From Nitrososphaeria archaeon (GTDB lineage: Archaea; Thermoproteota; Nitrososphaeria; Conexivisphaerales; UBA164), in contig JARVJW010000117.1 in the NCBI GenBank assembly GCA_029775955.1, forward strand, positions 1-24,624: a DNA stretch of 24,624 nt, given 5' to 3'. Every line of letters begins with the position of its first letter. Position 1 is the stretch's first letter. The notes under the pieces were generated by a model, which saw nothing but the letters and a program-made list of their open reading frames with translations, did not search any database and was not told where the DNA came from. Shown here piece by piece: positions 1 to 6,852 of the stretch. The translations under genes and the position numbers were made by a program.

Positions 1-59
1 AAGTCTAGGATCACGCTTCCCCTTTCCACCAGTGCTTCGTTATAGTCGTGCCAGGACGT
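1..59 (-). pseudogene. IS5-type transposase N-terminal fragment, cut by the window edge
   Basis: Read on the minus strand, the first 59 bases translate to SWHDYNEALVERGSVILDL. That matches the style of the N-terminus of archaeal IS5-type (DDE) transposases, which start with a D/SW..YN..LV.RG motif followed by a short helix. The decayed element at 9589-10418 carries a related stretch (DWKEYNEKLV), so it is probably the same family. The frame stays open to about 110, but no clear start codon is seen. The rest lies outside the window, so whether this copy is intact cannot be judged. It is 5' to, and divergent from, the zinc-ribbon gene at 172. Confidence 0.5.
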
Positions 60-171
60 GATATTACAGACATTATAATCAAGACAAAAATAATAGACAA
101 AAAATGTCAAGTTGGGCTATAAGCTAACTAGTCGCAAAACATTTTTAAAGGCATTAGGTGTGTTATGTACA

Positions 172-318
172 ATGGTACAAGCATATTGTGTAAAGTGTAG
201 GGCAAAAAGAGAGATCAAAGATCCGAAAAAGATTACTATGAAGAATGGTAAGCCTGCCGTCACCGGAACTTGCCCAGTTTGTGGTACAAAGCTATTTAGG
301 ATAGGAGCAGCATTATAA
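172..318 (+). CDS. Small zinc-ribbon protein, DUF5679-like
   Basis: A 48-residue protein starting MVQAYCVKCRAKREI. It has two CxxC knuckles (CVKC near residues 6-9 and CPVC near 34-37) and a basic middle, KDPKKITMKNGKPAVTG, as in the small archaeal DUF5679 zinc ribbons. The function of the family is unknown; nucleic-acid or protein binding is plausible. The frame extends upstream to a TTG at 112, but the family begins just before the first CxxC, and a TATA-like stretch (tttttaaag, 139-147) lies about 25 bases before the ATG at 172. I therefore chose the ATG, giving a nearly leaderless transcript. It is followed by a T-rich terminator. Confidence 0.8.
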   Translation: MVQAYCVKCRAKREIKDPKKITMKNGKPAVTGTCPVCGTKLFRIGAAL

Positions 319-319
319 A

Positions 320-340
320 ATTTATTTTTTATAATTTTTT
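320..340 (+). terminator. T-rich terminator after the zinc-ribbon gene
   Basis: Two runs of six T residues directly follow the stop codon (325-330 and 335-340). Intrinsic termination in archaea relies on such oligo-T tracts without needing a strong hairpin. Confidence 0.55.
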
Positions 341-683
341 GTTGTTTAATTGTATGCTATTATGCTAAATAATCTTCAAAAATTAATTAAATTAACTTCA
401 GCTACAGTGCAAGCATGATGTTTTTATAATTATGTTGATAGTTCCATTCAGGTTGGCGTATATCAGATTTCCATTTGCAAATTAGTATATGCCCCTCCTG
501 ATTCTTTTTTTGGACTAATTGCTATATGTTGCTGCTCATGCACTTCCCCTAGAAGGTTGGTTTCGAATGCTTGCGCCTTTACAATGTAAAACGGTTAGCA
601 ATTCACTCCTGCCTTAGGGCATTAAAATTGCCAAGTAAATTGTAATTCTCGAAAATTAAACCCAACAAAGATTTTGTAGAGCG
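341..683. other. Intergenic region without a recognisable gene
   Basis: About 340 bases with no convincing ORF. An 8-bp inverted repeat, aattgcta at 517-524 and tagcaatt at 596-603, could close a 71-nt loop. A T7 run at 504-511 could end a transcript. The loop contains a tRNA-like ttcgaat, but the arms needed for a tRNA do not form. A small RNA or a remnant of lost sequence is possible. In many archaea the elongation factor EF-1A gene precedes S10; here it is absent. Confidence 0.3.
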
Positions 684-692
684 TTATAAAAA
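684..692 (+). promoter_or_regulatory. TATA box for S10
   Basis: The sequence ttataaaaa would place the transcript start near 712-718, just before the ATG at 727 and after the alternative TTG at 703. This supports the 727 start. Confidence 0.55.
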
Positions 693-726
693 GTATTAAA
701 TATTGGCATTTGCAGATACTTTGCGC

Positions 727-1041
727 ATGACTCAAATTGCTAGAATTAGATTAACTTCAAGCGAATTAGAAGATATAGATAATGTATGTAAGTCTATAAA
801 GGAGATGGCAGATAGAATGGGCGTCGCTGTAAAAGGCCCAATACCTTTACCAACAAAAAAGCTTACAGTTGTTACCAGAAAGGCACCATCTGGAGAAGGA
901 ACGCATACATATGATAAATGGGAACTCAGGTTACATCGCAGAATAATAGATTTGGAGGCCAGTGAACGCACTATGGCCCAACTTACCAGAATAAACATAC
1001 CGCAAGCAGTAAATATTGAAATCAGGTTTATTTCTAAGTGA
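727..1041 (+). CDS. rps10: 30S ribosomal protein S10 (uS10)
   Basis: A 104-residue protein beginning MTQIARIRLTSSELEDID, the usual archaeal/eukaryotic uS10 start. It also has the family's RKAPSGEGTHTYDKWELRLH core (about residues 65-84) and the C-terminal INIPQAVNIEIRF. It is part of the small-subunit head, near the decoding and tRNA exit area. The frame is open upstream to a TTG at 703, but the family start and the TATA box at 684 favour 727. Its last 8 bases overlap the end of the convergent NAC gene. Length is normal for the family (about 102-104). Confidence 0.96.
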   Translation: MTQIARIRLTSSELEDIDNVCKSIKEMADRMGVAVKGPIPLPTKKLTVVTRKAPSGEGTHTYDKWELRLHRRIIDLEASERTMAQLTRINIPQAVNIEIRFISK

Positions 1042-1396
1042 ATCTTTTCCTTTCCTGAAGCTTCAATATAGCCAATGCAATATCACCATTGCTTTCCTTA
1101 AGGGATTTTAGTGCTTCTTCTTTTGAAGCGCCTGATTGAGCAGCAACAAGCATAACGTCCTCTTCTTTGATTTCTGCCTCGTTAATATTAATAGAACCCT
1201 GTTTGGCTTCTATTTTTCCTCCTGTTATCTCAAAAGTCACAATACCCTGCATGGAAACTTGACTAACCGAAGGTTCAGTTATTATAATTTCCGAACTATC
1301 AGTAATTATTTTAACTAGCTTAACATTAGGAACCTCTTTAACTTCTACACCCATCTTTTGTAGCGTTCTTCTCATTTCTCTATTACTAGGCATCAT
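1034..1396 (-). CDS. nac: Nascent polypeptide-associated complex protein (archaeal NAC)
   Basis: About 120 residues, starting MMPSNREMRRTLQKMGVEV. An N-terminal basic ribosome-binding helix precedes the NAC beta-barrel (KIITDSSEIIITEPSVSQV...YEITGG-like segment). A C-terminal UBA domain follows (EEALKSLKESNGDIALAILKL). Archaeal NAC is a homodimer that binds ribosomes near the exit tunnel and contacts nascent chains. An upstream TTG at 1405 would add three residues; I prefer the ATG at 1396 (or 1393) because a TATA-like atatttaaa (about 1428-1438) lies some 30 bases upstream. It ends inside the S10 gene, on the opposite strand. Confidence 0.95.
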   Translation of the reverse strand: MMPSNREMRRTLQKMGVEVKEVPNVKLVKIITDSSEIIITEPSVSQVSMQGIVTFEITGGKIEAKQGSININEAEIKEEDVMLVAAQSGASKEEALKSLKESNGDIALAILKLQERKRFT

Positions 1397-1464
1397 GTAG
1401 GTCAAATTATAGTATTAGTTAAACCAGATTTTAAATATTATTGCTAACAAAAACGATCATTATA

Positions 1465-1938
1465 TCAAAAACAACCCTTTAATTTATCATACGTTCTATA
1501 CAGGTGCTCCGGCAAAACTTTTATTTCACCTATAACTGGCATAAAATTGGTGTCTCCCCTCCAGCGCGGAACTAGGTGAAAATGCAGGTGTTCAAATCCA
1601 GCTCCGGCATCCTCTCCAATATTGGCACCAAAATTAAACCCGTTCGGTTTAAATTTTTCTTTTAAACATTTTTCACTTTGATTAACCATTGAAAAAATTT
1701 CCGTTAATTCCTCCTTTGTTAGTTCTGATATTTTAGAAATATGCCTAATTGGTACGAACATAAGGTGACCGTTGTTGTAGGGATATTTGTTCATTATAAT
1801 AAAACTGTTTTTTCCACGGTACAAAACTAAATTTTCTTTATCTGATTTTTTATTTGCTTTTATAGCATCACAAAATATGCAACTTTTTTGTTGTGTTTCA
1901 ATAAAATCAATTCTCCAAGGCGCCCAAATAACTTTCAT
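1465..1938 (-). CDS. HIT-family nucleotide hydrolase or transferase
   Basis: A 157-residue protein with the histidine-triad signature HLHFHLVPRW at residues 117-126, in which the central His is the nucleophile. NGHLMFVPIRHI near residues 56-67 is the conserved beta-strand/His region. An N-terminal CxxC (C20, C23), together with His residues, suggests a structural zinc site, as in Ap4A-phosphorylase-like HIT proteins. The family acts on nucleoside polyphosphates or adenylylated compounds; the exact substrate cannot be read from sequence. An AT-rich TATA-like gatttaaat sits about 25-30 bases before the ATG, so the mRNA is probably leaderless. It is separated from cdc48 by two inverted repeats. 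Confidence 0.92.
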   Translation of the reverse strand: MKVIWAPWRIDFIETQQKSCIFCDAIKANKKSDKENLVLYRGKNSFIIMNKYPYNNGHLMFVPIRHISKISELTKEELTEIFSMVNQSEKCLKEKFKPNGFNFGANIGEDAGAGFEHLHFHLVPRWRGDTNFMPVIGEIKVLPEHLYRTYDKLKGCF

Positions 1939-1969
1939 TTTATTACACTAAAAATATGTTCTAATTTAA

Positions 1970-2004
1970 ATCTTTTTAACCTCCAAGAAGGTTTTTTAAA
2001 AGAT
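1970..2004. repeat. Imperfect inverted repeat between cdc48 and the HIT gene
   Basis: The left arm atctttttaacct and right arm aggttttttaaaagat are near complements around the loop ccaaga. On the minus strand it lies in the presumed 5' flank of the HIT gene and 3' of cdc48, and its T-rich arm could help terminate cdc48 transcripts. Confidence 0.4.
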
Positions 2005-2010
2005 GTGTTT

Positions 2011-2034
2011 AAATTATTGAGCGCTCAATAATTT
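2011..2034. repeat. Perfect 24-bp palindrome downstream of cdc48
   Basis: The 12 bases aaattattgagc are followed directly by their exact reverse complement gctcaataattt. It lies 15 bases beyond the cdc48 stop and 73 bases before the HIT start. It could be a repressor operator for the HIT gene or a transcript-end structure for cdc48. The zero-length spacer fits a dimer binding site better than a hairpin. Confidence 0.6.
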
Positions 2035-2048
2035 TTCCCAAAAACACG

Positions 2049-4187
2049 TTAAGTATAAACTGAAGATTGTGTGAATCTAGATTCAATATGCTTGTTTATC
2101 TCGTCATAAAATTTTAGCAACGCAGGCGTTAATGATGGTTTAATTCGTTGTATGCTTTCATTGAAGTCTTTTAATTCAATTTTTTCTGACCCCCTGCTAA
2201 TTGCAACAAGACCTGCTTCTCTTACTAGAGACTTTAAATCTGCCCCAGAATAGCCCTCTGTTTTTTCGGCTATGTAATTGATATCTATCTTTTCTTCAAC
2301 AGATGCCTTTTTTATGAACGTGGTTAAAATTTTATTTCTCTCATTCGCATTAGGGGGGCCCACATATACCAACAAGTCAAACCTCCCTGGCCTGAGTAAT
2401 GAGGGGTCAATCAAATCAGGCCTATTTGTAGTTCCAATTATAAATACCAAGTCTTCTGGCTGTAAAGAATCAATGGCCGTTATTAATTGACTTACAATTG
2501 ACTCCATAGAGTCTTGAACAGACCCTCTAATTTTAGTAATGGAGTCTACTTCATCTAGCAATATAATTGACGGGGCTGAAGATTTAGCCTTTCTAAAAAT
2601 TTCCCTCATTGCTTTTTCTGACTCTCCAACCCACTTACTTAGAATCTCTGGCCCCTTAATAGTAATTAAGTTTGCCTTTGCTTCGTTTGCAAGGGCCTTT
2701 GCAAGCAGAGTCTTACCGCACCCAGGGGGGCCGTAAAGCAAAACACCCCTTGGTGGCTCTATTCCAACCTTTCTGAATTTTTCTATATTTTCTATGGCTT
2801 CTACCACATTTAATTTTAACTTAAATATTAGGTTTTCATATCCGCCTATATCATTCCAAGAAATCTTCGGAATCTCAAAATATAGTTCCCTTAAGGCTGT
2901 GGGAACAATTTGCCTATATGCGTGCAGAAAATCTGAATCAGCTACATGTATATTATTTATTTTTTCTGCATTTAGCTTTTTTTCCTCTAAAGCTTGTGGA
3001 GTAATTCTTCTAATGGCGTTAAATGCCGCTTCCCGGCACAGTGCTGCTAGATCGGCACCACTATATCCTGCAGTCATTCTTGCATATTTTTTAAGGTCTA
3101 CGTTATGCTCTAGGGGCATACCCCTGATATGTATACTTAAAATTTCCAATCTTCCATCTTCGTTGGGGACTCCGATTTCTAATTCCCTATCGAATCTTCC
3201 TGGACGCCGCAAGGCAGGATCCACGTCCTCTACTCTATTAGTTGCACCTATCACAATTACATCACCGCGATCCTTTAAGCCATCCATTAACGTTAATAGT
3301 TGTGCTACTACACGAACTTCTGCTTCCCCAAATGCTTCGCTTCTCTTTGGAGCTATTGAATCTAGCTCATCAATAAAGATTATACTTGGCGCATTTTTTT
3401 TAGCTGCCCTAAATATATCCCTTAATTTGGCTTCAGTTTCACCATAATATTTACTCATTATCTCAGGACCGTTTATAGAATAAAAGCTTGCATCAGTTTC
3501 GTTTGCAAGGGCCTTTGCAAGCAGAGTCTTACCGCACCCAGGGGGGCCGTAAAGCAAAACACCCCTTGGTGGCTCTATTCCAACCTTTCTGAACAGTTTA
3601 GGGTATTTTAATGGCAATTCCACCATTTCCCTCAGTATTTGCAATTGATCTTTTAATCCTCCAATATCTTGATATGATACACCGTTCTTGGACATTTTTT
3701 CATGGTTTTGTAAAATTTTTGTTTTGCTGCCTATTTTAACTGCCCCTTTTGGGTTAGTAGATATGGCCAAAAACGCTATTGTTTTTCCCATAAACTTTGT
3801 TTCTATGATGTTGTTTTCAATCACAGGAACGCCGCTAAGGTTTTTTTTAAAAATAGCTTCAAGAGCTTTTTTGTCTAATTTTAAACTTTTATTATTAAGT
3901 TCAACCTGGATATCGAGTGCTTCCTGTATGTCTGCGCGTTTTATTGTGACGTTGTCGCCAATTTCTGCTCCAGCATTTTGCCTTATTATGTTATCTATTT
4001 TTATTGTCTGGATGTCTTTTTCATAATGCGGTAACACATATGCTGCAGTCAATGATTTACCGGCTATTGTTATAACGTCGCCTTTCTTTAATTGCATTAA
4101 TTTAATTAATTTATCCGAAATCCTAACTCGGTATTTACCAACATCGCGGGGCAATGCTTCAACAACCTTTAATTTAAATTCGTTCAA
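2049..4187 (-). CDS. cdc48: CDC48/VCP-family AAA+ unfoldase
   Basis: A 712-residue protein with the N-domain (about 1-165), then D1 and D2 AAA modules. D1 has Walker A GPPGCGKT at 214-221, Walker B IIFIDE ending at E274, and the RRPGRFDRE arginine-finger region near 327-335. D2 has Walker A at 486-493, Walker B IILLDE ending at E546, and LRPGRFD near 598-604. All catalytic residues are present in both rings. Family role: hexameric ATP-driven unfolding of substrates. The last three residues, VYT, fit the hydrophobic-Tyr-any (HbYX) motif that docks ATPases on the 20S proteasome. The only start before residue 31 is TTG, since a stop lies two codons upstream. A TATA-like box 20-30 bases upstream, inside the folP 3' end, suggests a leaderless transcript. 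Both Walker A regions are identical over 96 DNA bases. Confidence 0.97.
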   Translation of the reverse strand: MNEFKLKVVEALPRDVGKYRVRISDKLIKLMQLKKGDVITIAGKSLTAAYVLPHYEKDIQTIKIDNIIRQNAGAEIGDNVTIKRADIQEALDIQVELNNKSLKLDKKALEAIFKKNLSGVPVIENNIIETKFMGKTIAFLAISTNPKGAVKIGSKTKILQNHEKMSKNGVSYQDIGGLKDQLQILREMVELPLKYPKLFRKVGIEPPRGVLLYGPPGCGKTLLAKALANETDASFYSINGPEIMSKYYGETEAKLRDIFRAAKKNAPSIIFIDELDSIAPKRSEAFGEAEVRVVAQLLTLMDGLKDRGDVIVIGATNRVEDVDPALRRPGRFDRELEIGVPNEDGRLEILSIHIRGMPLEHNVDLKKYARMTAGYSGADLAALCREAAFNAIRRITPQALEEKKLNAEKINNIHVADSDFLHAYRQIVPTALRELYFEIPKISWNDIGGYENLIFKLKLNVVEAIENIEKFRKVGIEPPRGVLLYGPPGCGKTLLAKALANEAKANLITIKGPEILSKWVGESEKAMREIFRKAKSSAPSIILLDEVDSITKIRGSVQDSMESIVSQLITAIDSLQPEDLVFIIGTTNRPDLIDPSLLRPGRFDLLVYVGPPNANERNKILTTFIKKASVEEKIDINYIAEKTEGYSGADLKSLVREAGLVAISRGSEKIELKDFNESIQRIKPSLTPALLKFYDEINKHIESRFTQSSVYT
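2682..2777 (-). repeat. 96-bp perfect direct repeat, D2 copy, in cdc48
   Basis: Identical base for base to 3498-3593. It encodes the segment from RKVGIEPP through the Walker A loop to KALANE in D2. The spacing of 816 bases is exactly 272 codons, so both copies are read in the same frame. Confidence 0.97.
3498..3593 (-). repeat. 96-bp perfect direct repeat, D1 copy, in cdc48
   Basis: Partner of 2682-2777, encoding the D1 Walker A region. Flanking D1 and D2 DNA has diverged normally, so the identity is local. Confidence 0.97.
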
Positions 4188-4207
4188 TTTCTTTTAATAA
4201 AGTAATC

Positions 4208-4217
4208 AATCATAAAT
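4208..4217 (-). promoter_or_regulatory. Probable TATA box for cdc48
   Basis: On the minus strand ttaaatattt lies 20-30 bases before the TTG start at 4187 and overlaps the stop region of folP. This gives cdc48 its own promoter although it follows the S26e-folP pair in the same direction. Confidence 0.4.
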
Positions 4218-5079
4218 ATTTAATCTTATTTTTAAAACCTATTTTAGATCTTATGTGCTCAGCAACCTTTATCGCTTTTGCTGTTTCAGAAATGTCATGC
4301 GTTCTGATAGCATCAGCCCCATTTATAACCGAAATGGCAGCTGCTGCCAATGAACCAGCTAGCCTCTTACTCGGATCATCTTCCTTTGTTAATATGCCTA
4401 TAAATGATTTTCTTGAAACCCCAATAAGTATTGGAAACTTAAGCCTTTTCTTAATATTTTCTATATTCGCTATAACTGTTGTGTCCCACTCATGACTTGG
4501 AAGCCGAGAGTTTCTAAAAAATCCGATTGCCGGATCAATTACAATTTTATTTGGTTCTATTCCTGAGTTAAGTGCAACATTTAAAGAATTGTTTATGTTG
4601 TTAACAACAAAACCTATTGGATCTTGCACATCATGTGCGTTTCCGGCTGCACATAGGATAAGTGATGCATTGTAATCTTTTATGATTTTTACAGCATTTT
4701 TATCTGATAGTCCGCTTATATCGTTTATAATTGTAGCGCCTTTTTTCAATGATTCCTCCATTATTTTGCTTCTTTGAGTATCTACAGATATTTCTACCTT
4801 AATATCAAAATTTTTTATTTCATTGAGTGCCCATAGAATTCTGTCTAATTCAATTTCTTCGCTAACGAAGGTATTTTTATAAGGTGCTGTGCTCATTCCG
4901 CCCAGATCAATTATACTTGCCCCTTCATGAATGTCTGATAACACCTTCTCTACTAAAAGACTTTTTTTAATAATTACGGAGCCACTAAAAAATGACTCTG
5001 GACTTAAGTTTATAGCTGCAATTAGCTTTACTGTCTCTCCCAATCCTACCTTAACATTTCCGAGATAGGAGATGTTCAT
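4210..5079 (-). CDS. folP: Dihydropteroate synthase-like protein
   Basis: A 289-residue TIM-barrel protein that follows the DHPS motif order: INLSPESF (24-30; usual N.TPDSF), IDLGGMSTAP (57-66; usual IDxGGESTRP), ISVDT (97-101), INDISG (118-123), DPAIGFFRN (182-190), GVSRKSFIG (220-228) and IRTHD (258-262). Family reaction: condensation of the pterin pyrophosphate with p-aminobenzoate. Several pABA-loop residues differ (E to M and R to A in the GGESTRP loop), and the usual I-H-M strand reads LILCAAG. The aromatic-amine substrate may therefore be modified, as expected in archaea using methanopterin-type C1 carriers (inference). Its ATG overlaps the S26e stop by 4 bases (ATGA), so the two are translationally coupled. 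Confidence 0.88.
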   Translation of the reverse strand: MNISYLGNVKVGLGETVKLIAAINLSPESFFSGSVIIKKSLLVEKVLSDIHEGASIIDLGGMSTAPYKNTFVSEEIELDRILWALNEIKNFDIKVEISVDTQRSKIMEESLKKGATIINDISGLSDKNAVKIIKDYNASLILCAAGNAHDVQDPIGFVVNNINNSLNVALNSGIEPNKIVIDPAIGFFRNSRLPSHEWDTTVIANIENIKKRLKFPILIGVSRKSFIGILTKEDDPSKRLAGSLAAAAISVINGADAIRTHDISETAKAIKVAEHIRSKIGFKNKIKYL

Positions 5080-5360
5080 CTTATAGATTCTATTTTTCTT
5101 TCGTCTCTAGATCTTACTTTAACTATGCCCATATGCACCGCGCACGAAATGCAATAATATTTTGTGGCAACAGTATATGGTATAATTGCACCCTTTGCGT
5201 GTAATTCTTTAGCTAATGCTGAATCAACCAGAGGTACCCTAACTGTAACTTTTTTAGCTTTATCCCTCGGAACCCGTGCACCACACGAACTGCATGTGAC
5301 GTATTCACTTCTCCCTTTAGAACCCTTGCTCCTTCCTCTGCTTTTTCTCTTTTTTGGCAA
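5076..5360 (-). CDS. rps26e: 30S ribosomal protein S26e (eS26)
   Basis: A 94-residue protein with a basic N-terminus (MPKKRKSRGRSKGSKGR) and a four-cysteine zinc site (C23, C26, C70, C73). YYCISCAVHMGIVKVRSRDER is the characteristic S26e C-terminal block. S26e sits at the mRNA exit channel of the small subunit. The family is found in eukaryotes and in TACK-group archaea and is generally missing from Euryarchaeota, so it is a useful lineage marker here. First gene of a two-gene operon with folP (4-base overlap). A TATA-like gttaaaaaag lies about 25-30 bases upstream. Confidence 0.95.
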   Translation of the reverse strand: MPKKRKSRGRSKGSKGRSEYVTCSSCGARVPRDKAKKVTVRVPLVDSALAKELHAKGAIIPYTVATKYYCISCAVHMGIVKVRSRDERKIESIR

Positions 5361-5424
5361 TGCTATTACTTTTTCAAGTGGCCTTTTTTAACTCTTTCGC
5401 ATACTATTTTTATTATAATTCGTT

Positions 5425-6093
5425 TTAATAGGAATATAATTTAAACTGTTTGCTGCTTTCTGGTTCTTGCCTATTATATTCAAGCACCATTTTTACTTTT
5501 CTAGCTTTTACAGGTCCGATAACTCTTGCCAATTCTGATAATTTAGCATTAAACGCTTTGGACGGTGATCCAAAAGCCATAACAATCTTCTCTGCAAGCT
5601 TAGGTCCAATCCCAGGTAATGATGAAATTAAATATATTTGATCGTCATCCGTAGTTATTGATTTCCGTTTATATATGATTTTGGGCTTCTGGTCCTTTTT
5701 TAAATTAAATGCCAATCTTTCAATAAAAATTGCGCTTTCTTCAACGGTGGGCACAAAGACAGTTTTTACATTATAATTTATTATTAAGCTTGATAATGCG
5801 CCATAGTAAATTTTTGGGTTATTTAATATTTGAGATGTAATGGATATATCGCCCTCTATTAAAATAATTGGTGTTTTGTAGTTGTTGTTTAAATTATCTG
5901 CTTGTCTAAACAGACGCCCATCAAAAAGAGATGATAAAAAATCATGTACAGTCTTGCGTTCTATAGCTACATTTTCGGATATTATATAATCTCCCACACT
6001 AAGTTGCCTGAAGCTAACTTTAAGTCCCATTATACTAAGAATTCTGGGCAATTCTGATGCTTGTTCTCTATAATCGACAACGATTTCTAGCAT
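5425..6093 (-). CDS. xpf: XPF/ERCC4-type structure-specific endonuclease, short archaeal form
   Basis: A 222-residue protein with an ERCC4 nuclease domain: VDYRE (6-10), VGDY (33-36) and the catalytic VAIERK (42-47), followed by DGRLFRQ. Two helix-hairpin-helix units follow (LPGIGPKLAEKIV and IGPVKARKVKMVL, about 158-203). There is no helicase domain, as in crenarchaeal/thaumarchaeal XPF and unlike euryarchaeal Hef. The family cuts branched and flap DNA in repair and fork processing, working with PCNA. The C-terminal tail KQFKLYSY resembles a PCNA-interacting peptide (Q..L..Y), lacking only the final second aromatic. It has its own AT-rich promoter region upstream (ttattaaaac, about 20-30 bases before the ATG). 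Confidence 0.94.
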   Translation of the reverse strand: MLEIVVDYREQASELPRILSIMGLKVSFRQLSVGDYIISENVAIERKTVHDFLSSLFDGRLFRQADNLNNNYKTPIILIEGDISITSQILNNPKIYYGALSSLIINYNVKTVFVPTVEESAIFIERLAFNLKKDQKPKIIYKRKSITTDDDQIYLISSLPGIGPKLAEKIVMAFGSPSKAFNAKLSELARVIGPVKARKVKMVLEYNRQEPESSKQFKLYSY

Positions 6094-6233
6094 AACTTGT
6101 TTTTCTCAGTGGTTTTAATAAATTTGCTGATATTGTTTTTATTCTGCACTATCTTTCTAATATTTAGCAACACAATCAATTTTTTGACGTTCTTAGTAGC
6201 TAAAGCAAGCCGGGAAGTTTTTGCTTTGTTTCA

Positions 6234-6315
6234 GTAGTTCCACAAGTATAATATTTCTTTTAGAACAATTTATTTAGGGTTTTATCTACTTATAGGTTTT
6301 AGTAAAGATGAAAGA
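6234..6315 (+). repeat. Insertion-sequence end, copy 1 (inverted relative to 12117-12165)
   Basis: Bases 6253-6282 are the exact reverse complement of 12117-12146 (30/30). The outer 19 bases on each side match at 14 positions, and weaker similarity continues inward (gttttagt..gatgaa) to about 6315. This marks the left end of an element whose other copy lies beside the IS4-like pseudogene. Here the interior is missing and IS481-like sequence follows. A small hairpin (aaagcaa...ttgcttt, 6202-6227) lies just outside. Confidence 0.6.
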
Positions 6316-6356
6316 GTTGTAGTATCCTGATAATATTATATCTCAGCATTCACAAC

Positions 6357-6829
6357 ACACTGTGAAACTTACAGATAATAGCATACTTTGGATAATAAAA
6401 CAGAAGATGAGCAACCGTGGTATAGCAACAATAAAGAGCACATCTGTAGTAAAACAGCTGTGTAGTGGATACGGTAAAGTTGCCTAACTTTGGCAATCTG
6501 GGCAGGCCTCCCAAAGGCCAGCTATCAAGCACTAGTGAACAAGTAGTGGTTAATGCTTATATGAAACACAAATACAGCGTACCTAGAGAAAATACTAAGG
6601 AATGAAGGGTTTAACTTTTCCCACAATGTTATACATCAGTTGTTAATGAAGCTGGCTTCAGCAGAACCAAACAAAAGGGCAAAGAGGAAGTTTGAAAGAA
6701 AACACAGTATGTCACTCTAGCACACGGGCTGGTATGAAATATCTTATCCAAGATGGATAGGCAAGTACCACCTTGTGCATTTTAGATAGTTTTTCCAGAT
6801 TCATTGTAGGTTATGGAGTTTATGATAAC
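6357..6829 (+). pseudogene. IS481-like transposase, decayed and truncated, copy 1
   Basis: Plus-strand fragments in shifting frames reconstruct an rve-type transposase. The N-terminal helix-turn-helix is KLTDNSILWIIKQKMSNRGI; a linker like GNLGRPPKGQLSSTSEQVVV follows, then LEKILRNEGFNFSHNVIHQL. The DDE start reads HTGWYEISYPRWIGKYH and RFIVGYGVYDN, with several frameshifts and stops. It breaks off at about 6829, before the last acidic residues. The first Asp of the DDE triad (HTD) reads Gly here. Not functional. Confidence 0.75.
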
Positions 6830-6852
6830 CCTATATGTGTAGTTTCATGAAA

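Noticed and set aside
517..603. Possible tRNA in the gap before S10 (ttcgaat loop, terminal stem)
   Set aside because: The stem is 8 bp with 71 nt between, but no D, anticodon or T arm pairs, and the ttcgaat is not placed next to the acceptor stem.
2794..3447. 217-codon open frame on the plus strand opposite cdc48
   Set aside because: It is complementary to the D1/D2 domain codons, lacks recognisable motifs, and is an antisense shadow.
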